Source: a virus. Taken from it: a stretch of DNA of 24,852 nt. The stretch lies in the IMG/VR virus record IMGVR_UViG_3300032058_000009, positions 1 to 24,852 of that record, one strand, 5' to 3'. A program made the translations under genes and the position numbers. This document shows positions 1 to 6,751 of the stretch, piece after piece (the first letter of the stretch is position 1; each line of letters opens with the position of its first letter). A model generated the notes under the pieces. That model ran no database searches. It was not told the origin of the DNA and saw only the letters and a list, made by a program, of their open reading frames with translations.

Positions 1-29
1 TGGTGTACAAACAATAGGAGGGAATAAAT

Positions 30-560
30 ATGGCGACATTATCAGAAATTGAAAGATCAACAAAGGCATATGCGGATGCAAGGGATAAACTGGCAGCAAC
101 ATTAAAGAAATTAGAAGACCAGATTGAGGCATTGAAACGGCAATATATGCCGGGCATCAAGGTTCAAGTCGGGATTGCAAAGGAAATGGAAGCGCACTTG
201 AAGGCGGAACTTGAAGACAGTAAAGCTCTATTCGTTAAGCCCAGGACGATTATTATGCATGGCATCAAAGTGGGGTTTGAGAAGGGCAAAGGTAAGATCG
301 AGATCGCCGACAACGACCAGGTGGTGAAACTCATTGAAAAGCACTTTCCCGATCAGGTCGATGTGCTGATAAAAACAACGAAAAAACCCGTCAAAAAAGC
401 ACTGGCAAATCTGACCGTTGCAGAATTGAAGAAACTTGGCATTACCGTAGAGGATACCGGGGATGTGGTAGTAATAAAGCCAGTAGATTCACTCGTCGAA
501 AAGCTGGTTGATAAGCTCCTCAAAGAAAAGAAAGAAGAGCAGGAACAGGAGGCGGCATAG
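30..560 (+). CDS. gam: Gam-like host-nuclease inhibitor (Mu Gam family)
   Basis: Mu Gam binds the ends of linear double-stranded phage DNA and shields them from host exonucleases; it is related to Ku. The 176-residue product matches Gam in length and layout: an N-terminal coiled coil (about residues 5-60, rich in K, E and L), then a beta-rich core and a C-terminal segment with the spacing of Gam (KALANLTVAELKKLGI followed by VVVIKP near residues 122-152, where Mu Gam has KEAILLEP...GITV...FSIIPFE). The C-terminus is a charged K/E tail. The start has a clear AGGAGGG ribosome site. It lies in the early/middle region upstream of the Mor gene, as in Mu-like phages. The family call is from remembered similarity, not from a search. 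Confidence 0.72.
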   Translation: MATLSEIERSTKAYADARDKLAATLKKLEDQIEALKRQYMPGIKVQVGIAKEMEAHLKAELEDSKALFVKPRTIIMHGIKVGFEKGKGKIEIADNDQVVKLIEKHFPDQVDVLIKTTKKPVKKALANLTVAELKKLGITVEDTGDVVVIKPVDSLVEKLVDKLLKEKKEEQEQEAA

Positions 561-586
561 GTAATGAAGGGAATAAGGAGGAGATT

Positions 587-880
587 ATGATATGCCCAAA
601 ATGTAAAGAGGACTGCATGCGTCCGGATCATGACTGGACATACGGTGTCGAATCATACGCCTGCTGGAAATGCGGCTACAGAATATACCCGTTATATCCT
701 GCGCGTATGGCGACTCCGGAAGATCAATATAGGTCCGGCGATGGGGTTAAGTTGAATTTTTGCTCGCGCTGCGGCAAAGAACATTATAACCCGAGGGGAA
801 GATACTGCGATGAATGCTTATTATTAAAAAAATCGAATGCAGCGCGCAAAAAAGGGCGTTACCGCAACAGATGCAGATAG
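587..880 (+). CDS. small double zinc-ribbon protein
   Basis: A 97-residue protein with four CxxC pairs: CPKC (residues 3-6), CWKC (26-29), CSRC and CDEC further on. Together they could form two zinc ribbons. The C-terminus is strongly basic (KKSNAARKKGRYRNRCR), which fits nucleic-acid binding. The start follows an AAGGAGGAG ribosome site and lies 26 bp after the Gam-like gene, so both are probably in one transcript. I do not recognise a specific function. Small zinc-ribbon proteins are common in the early/middle region of Mu-like phages, where roles in transcription or host takeover are usually guessed at but not shown. Confidence 0.6.
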   Translation: MICPKCKEDCMRPDHDWTYGVESYACWKCGYRIYPLYPARMATPEDQYRSGDGVKLNFCSRCGKEHYNPRGRYCDECLLLKKSNAARKKGRYRNRCR

Positions 881-948
881 CGAGCAACAGCAAAGGCTAT
901 TACGTGCCTGTCACGCGGGAGGAAATAGAGGAGGGAAGCAATGCCTGA
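814..948 (+). CDS. small overlapping ORF of unknown function (44 aa)
   Basis: An ATG-started 44-residue ORF in a different frame from the zinc-ribbon gene, overlapping its last 67 bases and the first bases of the Mor gene. A GAGGGGAAG stretch 13 bases upstream could serve as ribosome site. The second half reads IASNSKGYYVPVTREEIEE, which resembles a conserved segment of small phage proteins rather than random out-of-frame sequence. An inner ATG at 871 would give a shorter form that begins just before this segment. Alternatively it is the displaced end of the zinc-ribbon gene after a frameshift. Function unknown. Confidence 0.35.
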   Translation: MLIIKKIECSAQKRALPQQMQIASNSKGYYVPVTREEIEEGSNA

Positions 949-1249
949 AGGTTTGCTTGATTGGGTTAAAAACATCAAGATAGATGATATACTCGAAAAT
1001 GATATAAAGCTTATATACGAATTCTGCGGCTTAGAGGTGCTTCTCTGCCTGTGGGAAAACTTTCCAAAAATGAACCTATACATTTCTACAAAACCCTTGT
1101 TGGAAGCAAAAAAACGGTATATCAGACAACATTTTAACGGTAAAAATATTAAAGAATTATGCCGTCTTCTTGATGTAAGTGAACGGTTTGTTTACGAGAC
1201 CCTTGAACAAAAGGATATAACACATGAAAAGCAGGAGCAATTATTTTGA
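941..1249 (+). CDS. mor: Mor-family transcription activator
   Basis: Mor activates the middle promoter of phage Mu; the related C protein activates the late promoters. The 102-residue product matches Mor over its conserved half: a dimerisation segment (LIYEFCGLEVLLCLWENF, about residues 24-41), the short beta strand NLYISTK (Mu Mor has QVYIPRG) and a helix-turn-helix IRQHFNGKNIKELCRLLDV...VYETL (Mu Mor: WNDFNGRNVSELTTRYGV...VYKAI). The start has a GAGGAGGG ribosome site. It is the last plus-strand gene before the inverted packaging module and ends one base before the stop of the opposite gene. By position it could act as Mor or as C for the late operons. A second paralogue is not seen in the window. 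Confidence 0.88.
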   Translation: MPEGLLDWVKNIKIDDILENDIKLIYEFCGLEVLLCLWENFPKMNLYISTKPLLEAKKRYIRQHFNGKNIKELCRLLDVSERFVYETLEQKDITHEKQEQLF

Positions 1250-1250
1250 A

Positions 1251-1688
1251 TTACTTTGTTATGTATGACAATATCGCATTTTTAATGTCGTTTAAAGCCT
1301 TGTTATCAAGTTTTAAAAAAGGTCGTGCTGGGATGGTGACCTTATGACCGCGACCTGCTTTTCCGCCAAATTGCTGTATAGCGGCATAGACCTTATTAGT
1401 TCCTACAATCGCAGATTTGGATGTCGCCTTTTTGCTAATGGACGAGGCAAGCTGCCCGCTTTGCTGGAGGATTTTGCCGGGCCAGTGGCCTTTCTTTTCA
1501 CGCTGCTTTATTGTGGCTGGAGCAAGGGGCGTCCACTTGGGCTGTCCTTCCTTCTCGAAGTTTTCTTCCACAGCGTCATGCATGATCCCGGCAATGATCC
1601 GCATTACAGGCGTCATATCCTCAACTTTTTTCGATAGATTTTTCAGCAGGCTTACAACTTCCTTATCGTCGACCTGGATGTCAATCAT
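1251..1688 (-). CDS. virion morphogenesis protein, Mu gpG-like
   Basis: A 145-residue protein when started at the ATG at 1688 (MIDIQVDDKEVV). The frame is open upstream to 1823, but the extra 45 residues are cysteine- and aromatic-rich, overlap the previous gene and look non-coding. The sequence fits the phage virion morphogenesis family of Mu gpG and P2 gpS: an early helix (LLKNLSKKVEDMTPVMRII), then WTPLAPATIKQREKKG, LQQSGQLASSI, YAAIQQFGGKAG and the C-terminal IPARPFLKLD. In Mu gpG is needed for head or tail completion. It is the last gene of the minus-strand module, 80 bp after the gpF-like gene, and its stop almost touches the stop of the convergent Mor gene. Confidence 0.88.
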   Translation of the reverse strand: MIDIQVDDKEVVSLLKNLSKKVEDMTPVMRIIAGIMHDAVEENFEKEGQPKWTPLAPATIKQREKKGHWPGKILQQSGQLASSISKKATSKSAIVGTNKVYAAIQQFGGKAGRGHKVTIPARPFLKLDNKALNDIKNAILSYITK

Positions 1689-1767
1689 GTGCAGTATCCC
1701 GGCAAGCTTGTTGACATTTATACATATAAGACATATATATAAAGGATCCCGATATTTACTTTTAGCA

Positions 1768-2622
1768 TCATACTTTCTCCCCCAAATCCAATACGTCTTC
1801 GATGGATGTTTTGACCTCATCAATAAGATTTTTCATCTCTTTTGGATATTTTGACCAATCCGGTTTCCATGCTGCCTTGCCTGGATTGTAGCTCCATCCC
1901 GCATCCAGGTGTATGTCGAGGCCGGTTTTCGGATCGGTATAGACGGTGACTTTCGCCTTGTCTCCTGCCTTGTTAATATTTACTTCTTCTTCCCGAAGGT
2001 AATCCTCGCCTCTGGAGATCTCAAGGCCTCTGTCTTTTACCTCAGCACTGGATAGCGCTCTCACTCGACAGCGGCAGTTCCAGCCATTAGGCGGATAAAA
2101 GGAATTCCAGAAGGGATCATCATAGCGAAAAACCTTCCCGTTTAAACGCTGGTGGCCTGGGCGGGTTTTGCTATCCATTACTGCTATGTACTGCCAATAA
2201 GGGCGATCTTCGACATTATCCAGCATCTCTTTAAATCTTCCTGCCATGTAGGCGGTCTGAAGATTTGTCTGATAGATGGTTTGAAGGCGGCGAGGGCTTC
2301 CGAGCTGCACTGTCTGGCCGCCATCGGCGTCGCCGACCAATTTCTTTCCCCACCAGCCTTTTGCCTGAAGTTTGGGTGTCAAATCTTTTTTAAATTGCTG
2401 TAATGTGATCCCATTATCAAGTGCCTTTTGTACTTCTTCGCTAATATACTGGAGAACATCGAGCCGCATGGCCTTGGCCACGGTGAATGCTTTAGCGTGG
2501 GCTTCCTGCCAGGTATCCTGCCAATTCCAGCTAAAGGTATAGCCTTTACTCTTGAAGTATTCTATTGCCTTTTCAGGTGTAAGCCCCATGGCATAGAGGA
2601 GATCAGGTGGTTTCTTTGTCAT
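1768..2622 (-). CDS. phage head morphogenesis protein, Mu gpF-like
   Basis: A 284-residue minor head protein of the Mu gpF / SPP1 gp7 family, which is present in few copies in the capsid and is needed for DNA entry or head assembly. The diagnostic C-terminal block is clear: MDSKTRPGHQRLNGKV (about residues 150-165), then FYPPNGWNCRCRVRALS, the C-R-C metal-binding-like signature of the family. The start codon overlaps the stop of the portal gene (ATGA-type overlap at 2619-2622), showing translational coupling. The order portal-gpF-gpG is exactly that of Mu, only read on the minus strand here. Confidence 0.95.
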   Translation of the reverse strand: MTKKPPDLLYAMGLTPEKAIEYFKSKGYTFSWNWQDTWQEAHAKAFTVAKAMRLDVLQYISEEVQKALDNGITLQQFKKDLTPKLQAKGWWGKKLVGDADGGQTVQLGSPRRLQTIYQTNLQTAYMAGRFKEMLDNVEDRPYWQYIAVMDSKTRPGHQRLNGKVFRYDDPFWNSFYPPNGWNCRCRVRALSSAEVKDRGLEISRGEDYLREEEVNINKAGDKAKVTVYTDPKTGLDIHLDAGWSYNPGKAAWKPDWSKYPKEMKNLIDEVKTSIEDVLDLGEKV

Positions 2623-4154
2623 ATTCTATCTCCCGGCTCTGCACTCAATCTGCCCCAAATCTCAGATACAAATATAGCCCTCTGGAGCATATCCTGAAGA
2701 GCGCTATCGTCCATGTTTGGATACGTGTCCGCAAGATTATCGAGTATCTCCTGGTAATCGCTGCCCTGCTTGATGAGGTCAATCACCGGGCGTAGCAGCC
2801 CTTCCGCTTGTTTTTGCAATTCCTCCGGGGATATTCCTTCAATCGCGGCATCGATGGCGTCCTGATCAGGGAATAAACCATTGCCGATTGCCGATTGCCG
2901 ATTTCCGATTGTGGATTCAGAAAATTCCCCCTGCGGCAAGGAAGTTCCAGGTGTTTTTACAGTTTCCATTGTGACCTCGATATCCTCATCCTCAAACCCG
3001 TATGTCTTCATGTAATATTTCTTCGTAAATTTTATCTGTCCCATATCCATGAGGGTCTTGTCCCGATCAGCCAGATCTTTATCGACGTCTTCCTCTTCCC
3101 ACATGGAAAAAATCGGCCTTTCACCACTGGTGAAATTGATCTCGAATATCCATTTTATAAGGTCATTAAACGTTCTTTCTACGAGCTTTTTATCACTGTT
3201 AATAATGTCCTTGCGCACAGCCATATGAGATTTTACCGCAGCATAGCTTCCACCTTTTACTTCTGTGGTTAGGTTTTGACCCAGGATTGCAATCGATACT
3301 TCTGTCTTACAGAACTCCAGGAGATTTGCATATATATCAGCGGATGCACCCTTGCTGGAAGCCTCCTTTATATCCACAGAAGAGTCATCAGGAATTACCG
3401 CAATTGCATCCTGCACCATCTTTTCCAGCATGTCTGCAAGGTCATCCGTTTCCTCTTTTGTAATGCCTCTCGGATGTTTCCCGACAAGGAAAGGCATCCC
3501 ATACTTCTCGGTGAAGACGACCCAGAATTTGAGTCCCCCACGCTTGAATGTGATGGGCCAGAAGCAGCGCGACAATTCAGGAAACCCGTAAGGGTTCTGA
3601 TAGGTAGCGTTATTCCTGGGTATAAGGAATTTCTTTTCCGGAAGTTCTTCGCCGTTGATGTAATTATCCCTGGTTCTGAAACGAAGTTCATTTTCCTGGT
3701 TGAAAACAAACCACTCCGGTGGTTTTCCTATGACGTCCTTTGGGAGGATATAGTTGCCGATTTTTTCCCACATAACCTCAAGAGGTTGATAACCGAATAG
3801 TATAGCTTCGAGTATTTCCCCAATTATTCTTTCAAGGTTAAGATTATTGAATACATCCTCGATAAGCTTTGCCTGCCTCGATTTGGCCTTCCCCCGGTCA
3901 ATGCCCCATTCAAGTGATTTTACCCCGCTTTTTCTGCTCGATACGCATCCGCCCAGGTGGGCATCGCTTAAAAGCTCTGTATACACCGTGATATCCTTGC
4001 CCTGTTTTTTTAATATCGGATCCGGGTTTGGCAAATACATACCCAGGGAGTAAAAATCTATGGAGCGTTTACGGGTAGCAATCTCTTCGGAAAGTGTTGA
4101 CTTTTTTTCAGAAAGCGATATGTAGTCCCGTTCGTTGATCCAGAGTTTCTTCAT
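2619..4154 (-). CDS. portal protein, Mu gp29-like (DUF935)
   Basis: A 511-residue portal of the DUF935 family; the portal forms the dodecameric ring through which DNA enters the head. Family features include ILEAILFGYQPLEVMWE (about residues 112-128), PYGFPELSRCFWPITFKRGG and KYGMPFLVGK. The start has a GGAGG site a few bases upstream. The region near residues 413-424 is odd: it is encoded by a tandem heptanucleotide repeat (2881-2915) and reads TIGNRQSAIGNG, a low-complexity insert just before the C-terminal helical domain. The reading frame is kept. The gene sits between the large terminase and gpF, as in Mu. Confidence 0.95.
   Translation of the reverse strand: MKKLWINERDYISLSEKKSTLSEEIATRKRSIDFYSLGMYLPNPDPILKKQGKDITVYTELLSDAHLGGCVSSRKSGVKSLEWGIDRGKAKSRQAKLIEDVFNNLNLERIIGEILEAILFGYQPLEVMWEKIGNYILPKDVIGKPPEWFVFNQENELRFRTRDNYINGEELPEKKFLIPRNNATYQNPYGFPELSRCFWPITFKRGGLKFWVVFTEKYGMPFLVGKHPRGITKEETDDLADMLEKMVQDAIAVIPDDSSVDIKEASSKGASADIYANLLEFCKTEVSIAILGQNLTTEVKGGSYAAVKSHMAVRKDIINSDKKLVERTFNDLIKWIFEINFTSGERPIFSMWEEEDVDKDLADRDKTLMDMGQIKFTKKYYMKTYGFEDEDIEVTMETVKTPGTSLPQGEFSESTIGNRQSAIGNGLFPDQDAIDAAIEGISPEELQKQAEGLLRPVIDLIKQGSDYQEILDNLADTYPNMDDSALQDMLQRAIFVSEIWGRLSAEPGDRI
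2881..2915. repeat. tandem heptanucleotide repeat inside the portal gene
   Basis: Five head-to-tail heptamers: TTGCCGA three times (2881-2901), then TTTCCGA and TTGTGGA. Because 7 is not a multiple of 3, the repeat is read in three frames and gives a 7-residue period at the protein level (IGNRQSA). It lies in a linker of the portal protein and keeps the frame. Confidence 0.85.
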
Positions 4155-4298
4155 GCGTCCTCCAAGCCATTTTTAGGTCTATCTTCTCTCAGCACCGCCT
4201 TTTCTTTCCCGCATTTCGGGCACCGGTAAAACCAGTAAAAAGTATCATGATCATCATAATCATCATACCGTCCAGTTCCAGCAGGGTATCAAATTCAT
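4151..4298 (-). pseudogene. small zinc-ribbon gene, apparently frameshifted
   Basis: The gap between terminase and portal is not empty. On the minus strand an ATG at 4298, behind the GGAGGG near the end of the terminase gene, starts MNLI and then hits a stop after 11 codons. A second frame, one base out of register, has no start codon but reads GRYDDYDDHDTFYWFYRC then PKCGKEKAVLREDRPKNG and ends with a TGA that overlaps the portal ATG in the usual coupled manner. Removing one C from the CCC at about 4284-4286 would join them into a protein of about 48 residues (MNLI-PAGTGRYDD...). Either a one-base error or a decayed gene; function unknown, the CPKC motif suggests one zinc-ribbon knuckle. Confidence 0.4.
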
Positions 4299-4299
4299 C

Positions 4300-5667
4300 T
4301 CAGTAATATCCCTCCATCATTTCCACCGATTCTCTCTTCTTTCTGCCCGTTACGTATATGGGCCCGTGATGTATGTCATGAGCCGCATAGAGGGCAAGAG
4401 CCAGAGCCCAGAAACGGTCTGCATGGGAATCAAGCCGTTCAGTTGCAGCTATATCAAACCGTATGTTTCCTGATATCCCGGTCACTTTTTTTACAGAATG
4501 GAGGTCTTCCCGTATTTCATACCTGGGCGGAATGCATATTGATCTATCCTCAAAGTTTGTGCGAAGGATGTAGGCCATTTCTTCCTTCGTCTTTGCCGTA
4601 AACATCACCGGCTCGACCCGGTACTTACCGTATTTAAGTTGTGCTTCTTCGGCAAGCTGCATCCCTATTCCTGTCTGGTCAATGCAAAATCTCCTCATCC
4701 GTGGAGATGCAAGGATTTTGAAGAGTATCTCCCGCTGCAGGTGAAAAGGGGTGTTTTCCATCTTTCTGATATGGCGGGTATACTTCATGGTTTCGATCTT
4801 TTCAAGAACCCAGATTATGGATAGGTGCTTCTTTCTGCCAATGTCCATACCTCCGTAAAGGTCATTGTTTGACTTATAGAGCTGATCCTCATCCCAGAGG
4901 ATGTTGTCAAGCTCACATTTGTCGATCATCTCATAGGTGAGAAAAGAAGAGGCTTCATCTACTGCCTGACAGCAATATTCCTGAAGCCACGTGTTTTCAT
5001 CAAAGCAGTTGTCGTGCTGGTCTTTCAGCCAGGCATCCTTTTCCGCTTTTGTGGTTTTTCTTTTTAGAATCTTGTCCACAAGGCCATCTTCAACGGCCTT
5101 GAAGATATCTGTGGTATGAAGCGACCACGCAAGCCTGCCCTTTTTGATTGCATCGACAAACTTGTAGTACCGGCAGGATGTGCCGTTGTGAGTGGAAAGA
5201 ATCCGCAACGGATATCCCCAGGTGATGCAGGGCCTTGCCGCTGCCCACATTTTCTCCTGGTCTTCGTGGTGGGCAAACTCGTCCAGGACAACCTTGCCGC
5301 CCTTACTCCTAAATGCCCTCGGATTCGATGAAAGCGCGTGTATCTTTGCCCCGTTCGAAAATTCTATAACAAAGGTCTTAATATTACGCTCAGAATCAAT
5401 AACCTGCTGGCCCAAACTTTTGGCGGCAATATGGAGCAGGCGGGTCCACCGTTCGCAGTATTCAATATACTCCCTGGCCGCCGATTCATCGGCAGAGGAA
5501 AACCAGACGGCAGGGACAGCGCCTCTGGCGCAATCCCTTACATCTTCGTAGCTTTGAACATATGTGGCTCCAATGCGCCGGGATTTTTCCCATATTTTAA
5601 CTGGGTTTTCATCTTTGAGCCATTCTGTCTGATAGGGAAGAAAATATTTGTTATCGTTCGATGCCAA
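4300..5667 (-). CDS. terminase large subunit, Mu gp28-like
   Basis: The 455-residue DNA-packaging ATPase and nuclease. The Walker A region is the degenerate form typical of Mu-type terminases, KSRRIGATY (residues 28-36); Walker B is VVLDE (126-130) followed by FAHHED. The RNase H-like nuclease domain begins near YGGMDIGRKKHLSIIW, with D275 as the likely first metal ligand, followed by CIDQTGIG and a late acidic DSHADRFWALALA. The start appears to be TTG at 5667 (no ATG or GTG nearby fits), overlapping the small terminase gene by 17 bases, so expression is probably coupled. The length matches the family (about 450-550). Confidence 0.93.
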   Translation of the reverse strand: MASNDNKYFLPYQTEWLKDENPVKIWEKSRRIGATYVQSYEDVRDCARGAVPAVWFSSADESAAREYIEYCERWTRLLHIAAKSLGQQVIDSERNIKTFVIEFSNGAKIHALSSNPRAFRSKGGKVVLDEFAHHEDQEKMWAAARPCITWGYPLRILSTHNGTSCRYYKFVDAIKKGRLAWSLHTTDIFKAVEDGLVDKILKRKTTKAEKDAWLKDQHDNCFDENTWLQEYCCQAVDEASSFLTYEMIDKCELDNILWDEDQLYKSNNDLYGGMDIGRKKHLSIIWVLEKIETMKYTRHIRKMENTPFHLQREILFKILASPRMRRFCIDQTGIGMQLAEEAQLKYGKYRVEPVMFTAKTKEEMAYILRTNFEDRSICIPPRYEIREDLHSVKKVTGISGNIRFDIAATERLDSHADRFWALALALYAAHDIHHGPIYVTGRKKRESVEMMEGYY

Positions 5668-6067
5668 GGACTTCTCTCTCTATTAATTTCAATACATCTT
5701 CAGTAATGCCGGACTTTTCATCTTCTTTATCCTTTTTATGAATGACTTCTTCGTAGTCTTTCACCTTTATAATAAGCGGCAAAAGCCGTGTGAATGCATA
5801 CATTCTACCAGGGTCTACCTTTTGCCCATTATCCATGTCTTCTTTGATATTTTTCATGAGCTTTCGGGCAAATTCATATAATTCTTCGTGGAATGCTTCT
5901 TTGCTTTTAATATGTTGCAGACGTTTGGTATCCCAGTCGCCCTCATCCTTCCAGAGACGCACTGTTTTTTCTGCCAGGCGCAACCGCGACGCAACCTCAG
6001 AAATAGTGCATTGTTCAACAACATAAAGTCTTTCTGCCTCATTGAAATAAAGCTGCTTTTTAGACAC
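5651..6067 (-). CDS. terminase small subunit-like protein (DUF1804 type, HTH)
   Basis: Small terminase subunits recognise phage DNA and hand it to the large subunit. The product has an N-terminal helix-turn-helix (CTISEVASRLRLAEKTVRLWK, about residues 20-40) followed by DEGDWDTKR, the arrangement of DUF1804 proteins found next to Mu-like terminases. I prefer the GTG start at 6067 (138 aa): it has a GGAGGAAG site 8 bases upstream and overlaps the stop of the preceding gene by 8 bases. The ATG at 6091 would add only MPLWRKLS and has no better site. The rest is helical and charged. It directly precedes and overlaps the large terminase. Confidence 0.78.
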   Translation of the reverse strand: MSKKQLYFNEAERLYVVEQCTISEVASRLRLAEKTVRLWKDEGDWDTKRLQHIKSKEAFHEELYEFARKLMKNIKEDMDNGQKVDPGRMYAFTRLLPLIIKVKDYEEVIHKKDKEDEKSGITEDVLKLIEREVLGIER

Positions 6068-6308
6068 CGAGAGCTTCCTCCATAGAGGCAATCCGCCTCT
6101 TGAGGGTATTCATCTCATTATAAATCGTATAGAGCCTTTTCATAGAAGCCATTGTTTCGGGGATTTTGAGCTTTGTAATGTCGTCTTCATATGGATTGAT
6201 ATTTGTCCTGATGATAATGATAAGTCCGGAAGCCTCTAAATCGAGTTCTTTCAATCGATGTTTGCAATCTGCAAGCTGCCCCTTGAGCAGCATGATTTCC
6301 TGATTCAT
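6060..6308 (-). CDS. small coiled-coil protein of the packaging operon
   Basis: An 82-residue, largely helical protein with two likely coiled-coil segments (about residues 3-28 and 53-80, spaced hydrophobics with K/E/R). No catalytic motif is visible. Its start overlaps the stop of the upstream membrane-protein gene (ATGA-type), and its end overlaps the small terminase start. By position it corresponds to one of the small Mu genes between the lysis region and gp27 (gp25/gp26), but I cannot assign a family from sequence. Function unknown. Confidence 0.65.
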   Translation of the reverse strand: MNQEIMLLKGQLADCKHRLKELDLEASGLIIIIRTNINPYEDDITKLKIPETMASMKRLYTIYNEMNTLKRRIASMEEALGV

Positions 6309-6577
6309 TTTCCACTCTCCTTTCGCGCCACCGGGCAGAATTGATTTTGATCAATTTTAGTTTCCAAACGTGCAAGACATGCTCCATGATATTCGAGTGT
6401 ATCGATAAGTTTCTGCAACATCTCAAAATTGTGCCGCTCACGTTCCTGTTGTGCCTCGATTATCCCGGAGAACAATTTTACCTGACTTTTATGGTAGGCG
6501 TACCAGATAATGAAGACAATGCCCGCAACGCCTGCCTGTTTCAGTATCTCTACGAAAATTCCAGCATCCGACGACAT
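6305..6577 (-). CDS. small membrane-anchored coiled-coil protein
   Basis: A 90-residue protein with one N-terminal transmembrane helix (AGVAGIVFIIWYAYH, about residues 15-29), then a long amphipathic helix or coiled coil rich in Q, E and R. The architecture resembles DUF2730-type proteins of Mu-like phages (one membrane span plus coiled coil near the small terminase); this is an inference from layout. The start ATG at 6577 has a TAGGAG site 7 bases upstream. It is the first gene of the minus-strand operon, so its promoter must lie in 6578-6751, shared with the divergent head operon. Confidence 0.65.
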   Translation of the reverse strand: MSSDAGIFVEILKQAGVAGIVFIIWYAYHKSQVKLFSGIIEAQQERERHNFEMLQKLIDTLEYHGACLARLETKIDQNQFCPVARKESGK

Positions 6578-6664
6578 ATAAAAGCTCCTAACTGCTTTAG
6601 TATTAAAGCTACCCTTCGACAGGTTGGCAGCTTTTACTCATTCTAACCTTATTTTTTATTATTC

Positions 6665-6685
6665 TCTTCTGAATAGTTCAGAAGA
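6665..6685. promoter_or_regulatory. 9-bp dyad in the divergent head/packaging control region
   Basis: TCTTCTGAA, a TAG spacer, then TTCAGAAGA: a perfect 9-bp inverted repeat in an AT-rich 174-bp gap between two divergent late operons. A TACAAT (6714-6719) lies 33 bp upstream of the plus-strand ATG at 6752 and could be a -10 box; the dyad centre would then be about 50 bp upstream of the start point. Mu Mor and C bind dyads just upstream of promoters that lack a good -35, so an activator site is plausible. A palindromic operator or hairpin is the alternative. No strong -35 is seen on either strand. Confidence 0.45.
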
Positions 6686-6751
6686 ATTATTATTCAAGCT
6701 TATTTAAAATCAGTACAATGAACATCGAAATACGAGCAAAAAGGAGAAAAT

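Noticed and set aside
1344-1854. Plus-strand ORFs of 97 and 145 codons
   Set aside because: They lie antisense to the gpG- and gpF-like genes, whose family motifs are clear; composition is cysteine/phenylalanine-rich as in shadows.
2881-2915. CRISPR-like array
   Set aside because: Repeats are only 7 bp and directly adjacent without spacers, inside a coding gene.
3276-3800. 174-codon plus-strand ORF
   Set aside because: Antisense shadow of the portal gene.
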